Counted from the first letter of the stretch, positions 1 through 9,419 are shown. The stretch is 64,000 nt of DNA from CAWBRY01 sp963791295 (GCA_963791295.1 CAWBRY010000001.1:1116001-1180000); one strand, 5' to 3'. Translations and numbers: made by a program. The notes: generated from the letters alone by a model not told the origin.

Positions 1-372
1 ATCGGATGGGCCGGTGGCATTTCCGTTTTTCTGGCTTGCCTTGGCCTTTTTGGACTGGCCGCATTGACCGCTGTGAATCGCACCAAGGAAATTGGAATAC
101 GTAAAGTATTGGGGGCATCATTGCCCTCCATTGTAAGGCTATTATCAAAAGATTTTTTGAAACTGGTCATGATTGCATTAGTTATTGCTGCACCGCTTGC
201 CTGGTATTTCATGAACAAATGGTTGCAGGATTTTGCTTATCGGATTTCTATTGGGTGGTTCGTTTTTATTTTGGCCGGTTCATTGGCGATTATGATTGCA
301 TTTATCACTATCGGATTGCAGGCGGTAAAGGCAGGAATTGCAAATCCGGTAAAGAGCTTGAGGACGGAATGA
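1..372 (+). CDS. FtsX-type ABC transporter permease, C-terminal end (partial)
   Basis: The reading frame is open from the first base of the window, so the gene starts upstream. The visible 123 residues are the last three membrane segments of a MacB/FtsX-type permease: a first helix, the cytoplasmic turn motif TKEIGIRKVLGAS that is diagnostic for Bacteroidota members of this family, then two further helices and the usual ending NPVKSLRTE. The same end (NPVNSLRTE) closes the next gene, so the two permeases are tandem homologues. The family couples ATP hydrolysis in the cytoplasm to periplasmic conformational change (MacB-like efflux or lipoprotein release); the substrate cannot be read from the sequence. 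Confidence 0.9.
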   Translation: MGWAGGISVFLACLGLFGLAALTAVNRTKEIGIRKVLGASLPSIVRLLSKDFLKLVMIALVIAAPLAWYFMNKWLQDFAYRISIGWFVFILAGSLAIMIAFITIGLQAVKAGIANPVKSLRTE

Positions 373-381
373 TGCGAGCAT

Positions 382-418
382 TGTTCGATACTGACCGATA
401 ACTGTTCGATATCGAACA
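382..418. promoter_or_regulatory. Palindrome TGTTCGATATCGAACA plus upstream half-site
   Basis: Positions 403-418 are a perfect 16-bp palindrome, TGTTCGATATCGAACA. A direct copy of its left half, TGTTCGATA, lies at 382-390, 21 bases upstream or about two helical turns. The site sits between two tandem permease genes, about 90 bases ahead of the inferred start of the sigma-54-like promoter at 469-484. Position and form suit an upstream activator site for a dimeric enhancer-binding protein. That function is inferred; the symmetry is seen directly. Confidence 0.55.
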
Positions 419-468
419 CATGGGTTGATAAAATGCTCGCAAGTCGTTGTATAACAGTTATTTGAGCC

Positions 469-484
469 TTGGCACAGGGGTTGG
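469..484 (+). promoter_or_regulatory. Sigma-54-like promoter (-24/-12)
   Basis: The string TTGGCACAGGGGTTGG matches the -24 element (TGGCAC) well. At the correct spacing, 10 bases between the two GG pairs, the -12 element reads TTGG instead of TTGC. It would start transcription near 496, shortly before the permease ATG at 514. MacB-type permease clusters in this phylum are often found with sigma-54-dependent response regulators, which makes the match more credible; no regulator gene is in the window. Confidence 0.4.
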
Positions 485-513
485 TGGATGGTGCTGGCAA
501 GAGCCTAAATAAA

Positions 514-2979
514 ATGATTATGCTTAAAAACTATTTTCTTATTGCAATTAGAAATTTCCGGAGGAATAAGGTCTTTTCGATAATCAATATTCTCGGATTA
601 GCCATCGGCATCAGTGCATCGCTGGTCATCTTCCTGATCATTGAGTATTCCACAAGCTTTGACAAATTTCACAAGGATCGAGAAAGGATCTACCGCGTTG
701 TGTCGGATTATGTGTTCTCAGGAGAGAAGTATTATAACGGCGGAATTGCCATGCCTCTTCCGGCTGCGGTTCGGCGGGAAGTCACCGGGATAGAAAAGGC
801 AATAGCTTTCTTTACGTTTGGTAGTCCCAAAGTGACTTTGCTCCCAGCAGGATCCGATGATCCGATTGTATTTAGAAAGGAACCTAATATCACGTTTGCA
901 GATGACGAGTATTTTAATTTGTTTTCCTACGATTGGCTCGCCGGTTCATCTACTCTTGCTTTGAAAGAACCATTCTCGGTTGTACTTACAGCATCCGTCG
1001 CCAAAAAATATTTCCCCCATTTGGCCTATGCCGACATGATCGGACGTCAAATCAACTACGACGATTCAATTAAGACCAAGGTGACTGGAATCGTCGAGGA
1101 TTTAAAACAGAACACCGATTTTTCCTTTACACAATTTATTTCCTATTCCACGATTCCGAGCACGGGATTAAAGAACCAATACGGTTGGGACGAGTGGGGC
1201 AGTACAACATCCTCTTCACAGCTATTCGTGAAACTGACAAAAGGGACAACAGCGGCAAAGATCAATAGTCAACTGAAAGCCTTGCTGAAAAAATATCGCA
1301 AAGACGATAAAGTGGATGAGAAAAATTCCAGCGCGTGGGTGCTTCAACCAATAAGTGAACTTCATTATACAGGCCACTATGGAAATTTTAATGATAATGA
1401 TTCGGCTAATAGGTCGATTCTTACGGGGTTGGGAGTAGTTGCCTTATTCCTGTTGCTGCTTGGCTGTATCAACTTCATTAACCTCACCACGGCCCAGGCA
1501 TCGCAGCGCGCAAGGGAAATAGGTATTCGAAAGGCCATGGGTGTATCGCGAGGTCAACTACGTTTCCAGATCTTAAGTGAAACCTTCTTCATTACTTTCA
1601 TTGCCACCCTGCTTTCCATTGTATTGGCTCCTGTGCTGTTAAAAATATTTGCAGACTTTATACCGAAAAATCTCCACTTTAATATCTTGAAGGAAGCCAG
1701 TATCCTTTGGTTTTTATTGGGCCTGACCCTGGTGGTTACTTTTATTTCCGGTTTTTATCCGGCCATTGTATTATCTAGATATAATCCTGCTGTCGTATTG
1801 AAGAGTCAGGCCTCGATCAGTTCTGGAAAAACAAAAAAGGCCTGGACACGTAAGACGCTGACCGTTTGCCAATTTGTGATTGCGCAGTTTTTTATAATGG
1901 CCACCTTGCTGGTGAGCAAACAGATCCATTATTCTCTGAATAAAGACCTGGGATTTAAGAAAGATGCGATCGTCAATTTTCAATGCCCATATAACGATAC
2001 GGCGTTGACAAAGCGGACATTCCTCCTGGAAAAATTGGCTGCGATACCCCAAATTGAGAGGACAAGCCTCAGCAATTCGATGCCTGCTTCCAACAATGTG
2101 TGGTCAAGTACTGTTAAATATGTTGATGGAAAAAAAGAAATCGAATCTGACGTAAGTATCAAAGTCGCCGACTCGAATTTTATTCCGCTTTATCATCTCA
2201 AATTATTAGCCGGAACCAAACTCCACAACAGCGACACGATCAAGGAAGTTCTGATCAATGAAACCTATGCCCGCATGCTGGGGTTCAAAAAACCCGAGGA
2301 CGCGGTAAACAAGATGTTGGAATGGAATAATATAAAAACTCCAGTAATGGGAGTGATCGCTGATTTTCATCAGCGATCATTGCATGAGCCCATTAAGCCA
2401 ATGATGATGACCACTTCCAAGGACCGGCAACTGATGGTTAGTGTTGCGCTTAAGCTATCCCTCAATCGTGCACAGGATTGGAAGAAGGCAATTGAACACA
2501 TGGAGAAGGAATACAAACAACTATTTCCTGAAGAAGCCTTTGATTATAGTTTTTATGACAAGACCATTGCGAAGTTCTATGATCAGGAAAAAAATATTTC
2601 CCGGCTGCTTACCTGGGCTACCGGCCTTACCATCCTCATCAGCTGCCTTGGACTATTAGGACTCGTTATTTATATTTCCAATCAGCGGACTAAAGAAATT
2701 GGGGTAAGAAAAGTATTAGGAGCGTCAATCGCCCAAATTGTATCGTTGCTCTCCACCGATTTTCTTAAACTCGTTATTCTGGCGTTTGTCATTGCTACGC
2801 CACTGGTGTGGTTGGGAATCAATAAGTGGTTGGAGGGATATGTCTACCGCACAGAAATAAGTTGGTGGATATTTGCCATTAGCGGAATCATTATGGTGTT
2901 CATTGCACTGATCACATTGAGCATTCAAACGATTCGTTCAGCCACTGCAAACCCGGTCAATTCTCTTCGAACTGAATGA
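514..2979 (+). CDS. MacB/FtsX-type ABC transporter permease
   Basis: An inner-membrane permease of about 820 residues. The start is taken at ATG 514 (alternative ATG 520), because proteins of this group begin with a motif like MLKNYFLIAIRNFRRNK; the frame is open further upstream only with a TTG. Layout: N-terminal helix (FSIINILGLAIGISASL), a MacB_PCD-type periplasmic domain, a central group of helices containing AREIGIRKAMGVSRGQ, a second periplasmic domain, and a C-terminal group with TKEIGVRKVLGAS. This duplicated form (two FtsX cores in one chain) is usual in Bacteroidota. It is followed 35 bases later by the ATPase gene and then a TolC gene, so it probably works as a tripartite exporter. 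No membrane-fusion (HlyD/MacA) gene is visible, and it may lie upstream of the window. Confidence 0.9.
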   Translation: MIMLKNYFLIAIRNFRRNKVFSIINILGLAIGISASLVIFLIIEYSTSFDKFHKDRERIYRVVSDYVFSGEKYYNGGIAMPLPAAVRREVTGIEKAIAFFTFGSPKVTLLPAGSDDPIVFRKEPNITFADDEYFNLFSYDWLAGSSTLALKEPFSVVLTASVAKKYFPHLAYADMIGRQINYDDSIKTKVTGIVEDLKQNTDFSFTQFISYSTIPSTGLKNQYGWDEWGSTTSSSQLFVKLTKGTTAAKINSQLKALLKKYRKDDKVDEKNSSAWVLQPISELHYTGHYGNFNDNDSANRSILTGLGVVALFLLLLGCINFINLTTAQASQRAREIGIRKAMGVSRGQLRFQILSETFFITFIATLLSIVLAPVLLKIFADFIPKNLHFNILKEASILWFLLGLTLVVTFISGFYPAIVLSRYNPAVVLKSQASISSGKTKKAWTRKTLTVCQFVIAQFFIMATLLVSKQIHYSLNKDLGFKKDAIVNFQCPYNDTALTKRTFLLEKLAAIPQIERTSLSNSMPASNNVWSSTVKYVDGKKEIESDVSIKVADSNFIPLYHLKLLAGTKLHNSDTIKEVLINETYARMLGFKKPEDAVNKMLEWNNIKTPVMGVIADFHQRSLHEPIKPMMMTTSKDRQLMVSVALKLSLNRAQDWKKAIEHMEKEYKQLFPEEAFDYSFYDKTIAKFYDQEKNISRLLTWATGLTILISCLGLLGLVIYISNQRTKEIGVRKVLGASIAQIVSLLSTDFLKLVILAFVIATPLVWLGINKWLEGYVYRTEISWWIFAISGIIMVFIALITLSIQTIRSATANPVNSLRTE

Positions 2980-3014
2980 TGTATTTTATATAAAAGAGGA
3001 ATAAAACAAAATAT

Positions 3015-3677
3015 ATGCTTGAATTAAAAGGAATCTACAAATGGTTTAACACAGGTAATAACAGAACGTTTTTATTGAAAGACGTTGATCTTTCGGTCAA
3101 CCCGGGTGAATTCATTTCCATTATGGGCCCGTCGGGTTCAGGAAAATCGACGCTCCTCAATGTAGTTGGAATGCTGGACACATTTAATGAAGGCGAATAC
3201 AATTTCCTGCATGAATCCGTGCACCGGCTAAAAGAAAAGCAAAGAGCGGCTTTATATAAACAATATATTGGATTCGTCTTCCAGGCATACCATCTCATCG
3301 ATGAACTTACAGTTTATGAGAATATTGAAACTCCATTGATCTACCAGGATGTTAAGACCTCTGAGCGAAAAGCGATGGTAGCCGATATGCTGGACCGTTT
3401 TCAAATTGTCGGTAAGAAAGATCTTTTTCCGACCCAGCTCTCAGGCGGGCAGCAGCAACTGGTAGGCATTGCGCGCGCGCTGATCGCCAAGCCCAAATTA
3501 TTGCTGGCAGATGAACCTACGGGAAATCTAAATTCAAAACAGGGCGAAGAGATCATGGAGCTGTTTAAGCAATTGAATGATGAAGGTGTAACGATCATCC
3601 AGGTTACGCATTCTGAAAAAAATGCTTCCTATGGATCACGGATCATTAATCTCCTGGATGGAATGATTGTAAAATAA
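3015..3677 (+). CDS. MacB/LolD-like ABC transporter ATP-binding protein
   Basis: A 220-residue cytoplasmic ATPase that powers the neighbouring FtsX-type permeases. Seen motifs: Walker A GPSGSGKST near residue 40, Q-loop in IGFVFQAYHL, signature LSGGQQQ near residue 142, Walker B LLLADEPTGNLNS, and the switch histidine in QVTHSE. Length and motifs fit the MacB/LolD/FtsE class. The signature is LSGGQQQLVGIARAL where LSGGQQQRVAIARAL is usual: the arginine after the glutamines is replaced by leucine, a small deviation. The gene sits 35 bases after the permease and 6 bases before the TolC gene, so all are likely one transcript. Confidence 0.95.
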   Translation: MLELKGIYKWFNTGNNRTFLLKDVDLSVNPGEFISIMGPSGSGKSTLLNVVGMLDTFNEGEYNFLHESVHRLKEKQRAALYKQYIGFVFQAYHLIDELTVYENIETPLIYQDVKTSERKAMVADMLDRFQIVGKKDLFPTQLSGGQQQLVGIARALIAKPKLLLADEPTGNLNSKQGEEIMELFKQLNDEGVTIIQVTHSEKNASYGSRIINLLDGMIVK

Positions 3678-3683
3678 AACCAG

Positions 3684-5147
3684 ATGAAATCGACAGTAAA
3701 ACGAACAAACATGAAACATTTTTTTGTATTGGCTATCTATATTTTGACCCAGCTTATCGGCAATTCGGCCAACGCTCAGCAGGACACGACAAAAAAGCTT
3801 ACACTGAAGCAAGCAGTGGAAACGGGAATTGCCAATAACCTGGAAGTGCAGCAAAATGGATTGCTGGTGAAGACCAGTGAGATCAATTGGAAGCAGTCCA
3901 AGCTTAATTTGCTCCCTGACCTGAATGGTTCCGTTGATAATGGCATCAACCAGGGACGCAGTATCGACCCGTTCACCAATGGATACATCAATCAGAATGT
4001 TAGTTTCTCAAGCTATGGACTGAGCAGTGGAGTGATCCTTTTTAACGGATTGCTTCTCCAAAACACAATCAAGCAGAATTCCCTGTCTTACCAGGCTTCC
4101 AAAATGGATTGGCAGCAGGCCAAGGACAATATTACGATCAACATTATCCTGGCTTATTTACAAGTATTGACCAACGAGGATTTGCTGGCTCAGGCGCGCA
4201 ACCAGGAAGATTTGACTACGAAGCAGGTAGAACGTCTTGAAATATTGAATAACGACGGAGCCATTGTTCCTTCCCTGCTTTCCGACCTGAAAGGACAATT
4301 GGCAACGGATCAATTGACTATTGTCAATACGCAGAACACACTTGAGACAGCAAGGATCAGTCTTTGTCAACTGATGAATGTGCCTTACTATAAGAGTATG
4401 ACATTGGAAAGATTGGACACCGACACATTTGCCGATCAGTATGAAGACGTCCCGGACAAGATTTATCAAACTGCCCTGGAACGATTTGCATTGGTGAAAG
4501 CAGTGGAACTAAGGAAAAGGAGTGCGGAAAAAGGAGTGTCGGTAGCCCGCGGAGCCCTGTTTCCCACACTTAGCCTGAATGGAAATCTTAATACGAACTA
4601 CTCCAACGCTGCACGTAACGATGTTTTCATCAATACTACCGACATCACTTCGACCGATTATGTAGTCGTCAATGGGACACAGACGCCCGTCATCAGGAAG
4701 CAGGATAACTTTACGTCGCAAAAGATCGGTTATGGCAAACAGTTGAATGGTAATCTTTTTAGCACGATCAGCCTCAATCTTCAAATCCCCATATTCAATG
4801 CATTATTTGCGCGCAACCGGGTAAAGTTGGCCAAGATTACCTTGAAGAATACCCAATTGATTGAAAGCTCAACCAAGACAGAGTTACAACAGAACATTGA
4901 ACAGGCCTATGTGAATATGACGAGTGCCAGGGACCGCTACAAAATAATCCTGGGGCAGGTGAGTGCATATACTGAATCGTTCCGGGCCGCCGACATCCGG
5001 TTCAATTCGGGAGTGGGTACGTCCATTGATTATACGACGGCTAAGAACAATGTGGACAGGGCTAACATCAACCTGATTAATGCAAAGTATGACGCGGTTC
5101 TACGGTCGAAGATCCTGGATTATTATCAGGGTAAGAATCTTTGGTAA
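3684..5147 (+). CDS. TolC-family outer membrane efflux protein
   Basis: About 487 residues. A signal peptide is visible (MKHFFVLAIYILTQLIGNSANA, cleavage before QQD); an internal ATG at 3711 would give a shorter, more typical signal peptide than the ATG at 3684, so the start is not settled. The mature protein has the two-repeat helical pattern of TolC/OEP proteins, beginning LTLKQAVETGIANNLEVQQ and with a second repeat around ALERFALVKAVELRKRSAEKGVSVARGALFPTLSLNG (split here for clarity: the hallmark is the AxxxLFPTLSLNG segment). It would form the outer membrane channel for the exporter encoded just upstream (6-base gap). Convergent with the alcohol dehydrogenase gene that follows. Confidence 0.92.
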   Translation: MKSTVKRTNMKHFFVLAIYILTQLIGNSANAQQDTTKKLTLKQAVETGIANNLEVQQNGLLVKTSEINWKQSKLNLLPDLNGSVDNGINQGRSIDPFTNGYINQNVSFSSYGLSSGVILFNGLLLQNTIKQNSLSYQASKMDWQQAKDNITINIILAYLQVLTNEDLLAQARNQEDLTTKQVERLEILNNDGAIVPSLLSDLKGQLATDQLTIVNTQNTLETARISLCQLMNVPYYKSMTLERLDTDTFADQYEDVPDKIYQTALERFALVKAVELRKRSAEKGVSVARGALFPTLSLNGNLNTNYSNAARNDVFINTTDITSTDYVVVNGTQTPVIRKQDNFTSQKIGYGKQLNGNLFSTISLNLQIPIFNALFARNRVKLAKITLKNTQLIESSTKTELQQNIEQAYVNMTSARDRYKIILGQVSAYTESFRAADIRFNSGVGTSIDYTTAKNNVDRANINLINAKYDAVLRSKILDYYQGKNLW

Positions 5148-5160
5148 AAGGAAGGAGACT

Positions 5161-6210
5161 TTATTGCCGAAGTGAGTTCAGGTCGATGACAAAGCGATAG
5201 CGGACATCGCCGAGGATCATTCTCTCATATGCTTCATTAATATCCTGAATCCTGATCATTTCGATTTCTGGAAGGATCTGGTGCATTGCGCAGAAGTCAA
5301 GCATTTCCTGCGTTTCTTTAATGCCACCGATCATTGAACCTATGATGCTGCGGCGGTTGGTAAGAAGTGTAAATGGCGAAACTTTGGGTTTTTCCATCGG
5401 CAAGCCGACAATTAACATCCTGCCGTCCAGGTCCAGTAACTCAAGGTAGGTCTCATAATCGTGATTGGCGGATACAGTGTTTAGCACCACATCAAAATAT
5501 TTCTCATATTTTTTCATTTGTTCGTCGTTCGTTGACAATAAGAAATCATGCGCACCCAGCCGCCTTGCATCACTTTCTTTATTGGGAGAATGACTGACTA
5601 CGGTGACCTCTGCTCCAAAGGCCAGCGCAAACTTGCAGCCCAAATGTCCCAGTCCTCCCAAACCTACAACAGCCACCTTCATCCCTTTCGAAACGCGAGC
5701 GTGGCGCAATGGAGAATAGGTAGTGATGCCTGCGCAAAGTAGTGGAGCCGCTGCTTTAAGGTCTAAATTCGATGGAATATGTAAAACATAATTTTCATCG
5801 GTTACGATTTGCGTGGAATAACCACCTTGCGCGATGGTTTTGCCATCTCTTTCGATTGCATTATACGTTCCTGTCATTCCTTCCACACAGTATTGTTCCA
5901 GATCATGTGTGCAATTCTTGCATACACGACATGAATCGATCATTACACCGACGCCGGCATTATCGCCTACTTTCAAACGCGTGACTTTCTCTCCGACATA
6001 AATTACTTTACCAACAATCTCATGTCCCGGCACCATCGGGTAAATAGATTCTCCCCATTCATCTCTTGCCTGATGCAAGTCGCTGTGACAAACGCCGCAA
6101 TAAAGGATTTCGATTTGCACATCAAATGGTCCAGGAGTGCGGCGGTTAAACTCATAAGGGGCCAATGGGTCCCGGGAATTGTATGCAGCGTATGCTTTTG
6201 TAGAATTCAT
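5161..6210 (-). CDS. Zinc-dependent alcohol dehydrogenase, CAD/YahK-like
   Basis: A 349-residue medium-chain NAD(P)-dependent alcohol/aldehyde oxidoreductase. The start is ATG at 6208-6210 (MNSTKAYAAYN); the frame extends upstream but into the permease gene. Catalytic zinc ligands are seen in CGVCHSDLH and PGHE; structural zinc cysteines in CRVCKNCTHDLEQYC; the Rossmann motif is GLGGLGHLG near residue 180. The pattern belongs to the cinnamyl-alcohol/YahK branch, which reduces a range of aldehydes with NADPH; the natural substrate is not readable. Its start lies 4 bases after the stop of the gntP-like gene, so the two are probably one operon, hinting at a role in sugar-acid or aldehyde metabolism. 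Confidence 0.92.
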   Translation of the reverse strand: MNSTKAYAAYNSRDPLAPYEFNRRTPGPFDVQIEILYCGVCHSDLHQARDEWGESIYPMVPGHEIVGKVIYVGEKVTRLKVGDNAGVGVMIDSCRVCKNCTHDLEQYCVEGMTGTYNAIERDGKTIAQGGYSTQIVTDENYVLHIPSNLDLKAAAPLLCAGITTYSPLRHARVSKGMKVAVVGLGGLGHLGCKFALAFGAEVTVVSHSPNKESDARRLGAHDFLLSTNDEQMKKYEKYFDVVLNTVSANHDYETYLELLDLDGRMLIVGLPMEKPKVSPFTLLTNRRSIIGSMIGGIKETQEMLDFCAMHQILPEIEMIRIQDINEAYERMILGDVRYRFVIDLNSLRQ

Positions 6211-6214
6211 GGTT

Positions 6215-7577
6215 TTATGAAACAATAAGTTGCAATAATAACACTCCGCCAAGTCCCAAAACGGAGATGATCGATTCCATGACCGTCCAGGAAAGGAATG
6301 TTTGTTTCAATGATAACTTGAAGAATTCTTTGAACATCCAGAAGCCGGAATCATTGATATGAGAACCGAACACACTGCCGGCACCCACCGCGATAACCAT
6401 TAATTCTGGTTTTACGAGTCCCGCAGCAACAATTGGGGATACAATGCCTGCTGCAGTGATTCCCGCCACCGTAGCAGAACCAATGGCGACTCTCAACAAT
6501 GCCGTGATCAACCATCCAAATACGAGAGGGTTTATTTGCCATTGACTGCTGAACGTGGTAATATAGGTTCCTGTTCCACTATCTACAAGCACTTGTTTTA
6601 ATACTCCACCGGAAGTAATGATCATAACGATAAGGGCTACCCCGGCTATGGCTTCAGTCAACCATTGCATTACTTCCGTCATTTTTTTCTTCATCCGGAT
6701 ACCCAGGAAATAAATTGCAAATAGAACGCCTAGTAATAATGCTATGGTCGAATCTCCTAGAAACAAGATGACCTTCCTTAATATATTGTCAGCGGGTAAA
6801 AAGTTGTCGGCTAATACTGCCAGCGTAATAAGCAGGACGGGCAGGAGGGCAGCAGCGAAACTCAAGAAAGCGGAGGGCATTTCGCGTAGAGGTGCCGGAC
6901 GAATTTTCCTCACTAGAAGAATTCGACAAAAACTCCGTGGGCGTATCCATCCTTTGCATAAATCTTCCAAGGAATGGTCCGGCAAGAATGGCTATAGGCG
7001 CCGCGAGAGCCAGGCCATACACAAGAGTTTCTCCGAGATTCGCCTTGAATGCGTTGACCAAAAAAACGGGGCCCGGATGAGGCGGCAAAAAACAATGCGT
7101 CGTGGATAGGGACGCCGCCATTGGTATTGCCACATATAATAAGGGCACCTTTGTTTTTTTTGCAATCGAAAAAACAATGGGTACAAGGATCACGAAGCCG
7201 GCATTATAAAAAAGCGGGATACCTACCAGGAACCCCGTTACCATCACCGCCCACTGGACATACTTTTCACCGAAGCTCTTTATCAACCTCGAAGTTATTT
7301 GTTCGGTAGCACCGCTATTTTCCAGCATTTTACCCAAGGTCGCGCCCAGGCAAAGAATGAGGGCCAGGCCTCCCAATGTGCTTCCTACTCCTTCCCGAAT
7401 GGAACTAAGTACATCAATCGATTTTATTCCCGGTTCGATCCATTGCTGAATAACAAATAAGTTTATTACGAGGCCAATGAGTATGGCAACGATCAGCAAA
7501 GAAAGAAATGGACTGACTTTTTTTTTGGTCAGAAAAATTTGAAATCCGATCCCAAATAATATGATCAGAAAAATCAT
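6215..7577 (-). pseudogene. gntP: GntP-family gluconate/sugar-acid:H+ symporter, frame broken
   Basis: An inner-membrane permease of about 450 residues, read in two frames that join near 6890-6915. The first part (ATG at 7577) has the GntP pattern: GGLALILCLGATLGKMLENSG, then GIPLFYNAGFVILVP and PMAASLSTTHCFLPPHPGP. The second part carries the C-terminal signature VGAGSVFGSHINDSGFWMF. The two parts together match the full family length without loss, so one missing or extra base near 6900 is enough to explain the break; sequence error is likely. GntP proteins import gluconate or related acids. The divergent uxuA gene (mannonate dehydratase) and the downstream dehydrogenase suggest a hexuronate/gluconate role. 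Confidence 0.85.
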
Positions 7578-7611
7578 GGCTGCAAGTAACGGATAATTTA
7601 TTTAAGGATGT

Positions 7612-7641
7612 TTTGTATTCTCCGTGAAAAACCTATATTCG
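7612..7641 (+). promoter_or_regulatory. Possible Bacteroidota promoter ahead of uxuA
   Basis: TTTG at 7612-7615 is followed after 18 bases by TATATTCG at 7634-7641, close to the phylum consensus TTTG-N19-21-TAnnTTTG (one mismatch, spacing one short). It ends 7 bases before the uxuA ATG, in the divergent gap with gntP. Confidence 0.35.
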
Positions 7642-7648
7642 GCTGACT

Positions 7649-8839
7649 ATGCTAATGCAACAAACCATGAGGTGGTTCGGGCCCAATGATCCGGTTAGTT
7701 TGTGGGACATCCGGCAGGCCGGGTGTAGCGGAGTGGTAACGGCCCTGCATCATGTTCCCGTGGGGGAAGTTTGGACGGAAGAAGAGATCCTCAAAAGAAA
7801 AAAGATCATTGAAGACACAGGCATGAATTGGAAAGTGATTGAGAGTTTGCCGGTTCATGAGGATATCAAAAAACAATCCGGAGACTATAAGAAATACATC
7901 GCCAACTACCAGCAAAGCCTGGCAAACGTTGGTAAACAGGGACTGGAAGTAGTGACTTATAATTTCATGCCTATCCTGGACTGGATGCGTACGGATATAG
8001 CTTATTCTTTAGGTGACGGAAGCAAGGCTCTCCGTTTTGAAAGAGCAGCATTCATTGCGTTTGATGTTTATCTTCTCTCAAGACCCGGTGCTGAGAATGA
8101 TTACACGGCAGAAGAGCTCGGCAAAGCTCAAAGAAGGATGAATTCAATGACAAATGAAGAAAAAGAGACCTTATTTCAAAATGCTCTGTTGGGTTTGCCG
8201 GGAAGTGAGGAACGGTTTACGAGCGAGCAAATCTTAAGGGCACTAAAATCCTACGAACATATCGATGCTCAAAAACTCAAGCAGCACCTATTTTATTTCC
8301 TGAGAGAGATCGTACCGGTTGCCGAGAAGGTGGGCGTGAAGATGGCCATTCATCCGGACGATCCACCTTATCCATTGTTGGGATTGCCTCGTATCGTGAG
8401 CACTGAAAAAGATGCGAGGGAACTTCTCGAAGCTGCGCCTTCTTCGGCTAATGGTCTCTGTTATTGTACGGGTTCTTACGGAGTTCGTGCGGATAATGAT
8501 CTGCCTGGCATGGTTAGGCGATTGGGCGATCATATTCATTTTATCCATCTGCGGAGCACGCAACGCGATGCAGAAGGGAATTTTTATGAAGCGAACCATT
8601 TGGAAGGTGATGTAGACATGTATAATGTGGTGAAAGAAATTGTGCTAACGATGAAACGCAGGAACATTTCTATCCCTATGCGACCAGATCATGGACATCA
8701 AATGCTCGATGATCTGCATAAGAAAACAAACCCCGGGTATAGTGCGATCGGAAGACTAAGGGGCCTGGCCGAATTGAGAGGACTTGAACTGGGTATTTCA
8801 AAATCTATCTCCGCTGCTGAAGATTCACAAAACACATGA
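7649..8839 (+). CDS. uxuA: Mannonate dehydratase
   Basis: A 396-residue cytoplasmic enzyme that converts D-mannonate to 2-keto-3-deoxy-gluconate in hexuronate breakdown. The N-terminus MRWFGPNDPVSLWDIRQAG and the segments ALHHVPVGEVW, VTYNFMPILDWMRTD, MAIHPDDPP, CTGSYG and MRPDHGHQM are characteristic of UxuA, and include the His/Cys/Asp residues that hold the metal. Length agrees with the family. ATG 7649 and ATG 7655 are both possible starts. It is divergent from a gntP-like permease with a 71-base shared gap, which fits co-regulation; no kdgK/kdgA or fructuronate reductase is in the window. Confidence 0.95.
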   Translation: MLMQQTMRWFGPNDPVSLWDIRQAGCSGVVTALHHVPVGEVWTEEEILKRKKIIEDTGMNWKVIESLPVHEDIKKQSGDYKKYIANYQQSLANVGKQGLEVVTYNFMPILDWMRTDIAYSLGDGSKALRFERAAFIAFDVYLLSRPGAENDYTAEELGKAQRRMNSMTNEEKETLFQNALLGLPGSEERFTSEQILRALKSYEHIDAQKLKQHLFYFLREIVPVAEKVGVKMAIHPDDPPYPLLGLPRIVSTEKDARELLEAAPSSANGLCYCTGSYGVRADNDLPGMVRRLGDHIHFIHLRSTQRDAEGNFYEANHLEGDVDMYNVVKEIVLTMKRRNISIPMRPDHGHQMLDDLHKKTNPGYSAIGRLRGLAELRGLELGISKSISAAEDSQNT

Positions 8840-8860
8840 TTCGGGAATGAGTCTGAATTG

Positions 8861-8868
8861 TAAATTTG
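8861..8868 (+). promoter_or_regulatory. -7 box TAAATTTG
   Basis: An exact match to the Bacteroidota -7 element TAnnTTTG, 36 bases before the ATG of the cupin gene at 8905. No clear TTTG is seen at -33. Confidence 0.3.
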
Positions 8869-8904
8869 TATCTTCTGATCTATCGCAGGAAATAAATCAT
8901 ACAT

Positions 8905-9402
8905 ATGAAATCCAGGCAAGCAACTTTTGAAAGAATATCTACATTATTGGAAACCGAAGGCTTTAAGGTTGTACAGCAAGACCTCGACCGGCCCTGGGGC
9001 GGGTTTTTTGTGATCGATGAGGCTCAGGCTCCTCAGTTCGCCGCCCGATATTTTCCCAATGAAAATATGGATGAATTGAAAATCACTGAAAAACTGAGTC
9101 CGAAGATATTGATGGTTGCGCCCAGGCAAAGGCTTAGCTGGCAATATCATTTTCGACGGGCGGAAATATGGAAGTGCATTGATGGTCTCGTAAAGGTGAT
9201 GACCAGTGATACAGATGAAGAAAAGATCGAGTCCATATTGCAGGAAGGAGATGGTATTCGCTTGAGACAGGGCGAAAGGCACCGGTTGATCGGCATGGAT
9301 GATTGGGGAATCGTTGCCGAGATCTGGCAGCATACTCAAAAAGACCATCCTAGTGATGAAGATGATATCGTTCGCCTCCAGGATGACTTCAGCAGAAAAT
9401 AA
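8905..9402 (+). CDS. Cupin protein similar to mannose-6-phosphate isomerase type II domain
   Basis: A 165-residue soluble protein. The N-terminal half has DRPWGGFFVID, and the cupin core includes KILMVAPRQRLSWQYHFRRAEIWKCIDG and QEGDGIRLRQGERHRL, with His/Glu residues placed as in the metal-binding cupin of type II phosphomannose isomerase (here H in QYHF, E in RRAEIW, H in GERHRL). It lacks the nucleotidyltransferase domain of bifunctional enzymes. Bacteroidota relatives carry loosely assigned isomerase names; the substrate is not certain. It lies between uxuA and a HAD phosphatase gene on the same strand (gap of 17 bases to the latter), which suggests sugar-phosphate chemistry. Confidence 0.75.
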   Translation: MKSRQATFERISTLLETEGFKVVQQDLDRPWGGFFVIDEAQAPQFAARYFPNENMDELKITEKLSPKILMVAPRQRLSWQYHFRRAEIWKCIDGLVKVMTSDTDEEKIESILQEGDGIRLRQGERHRLIGMDDWGIVAEIWQHTQKDHPSDEDDIVRLQDDFSRK

Positions 9403-9419
9403 TTCATTAGCGCCACGTC

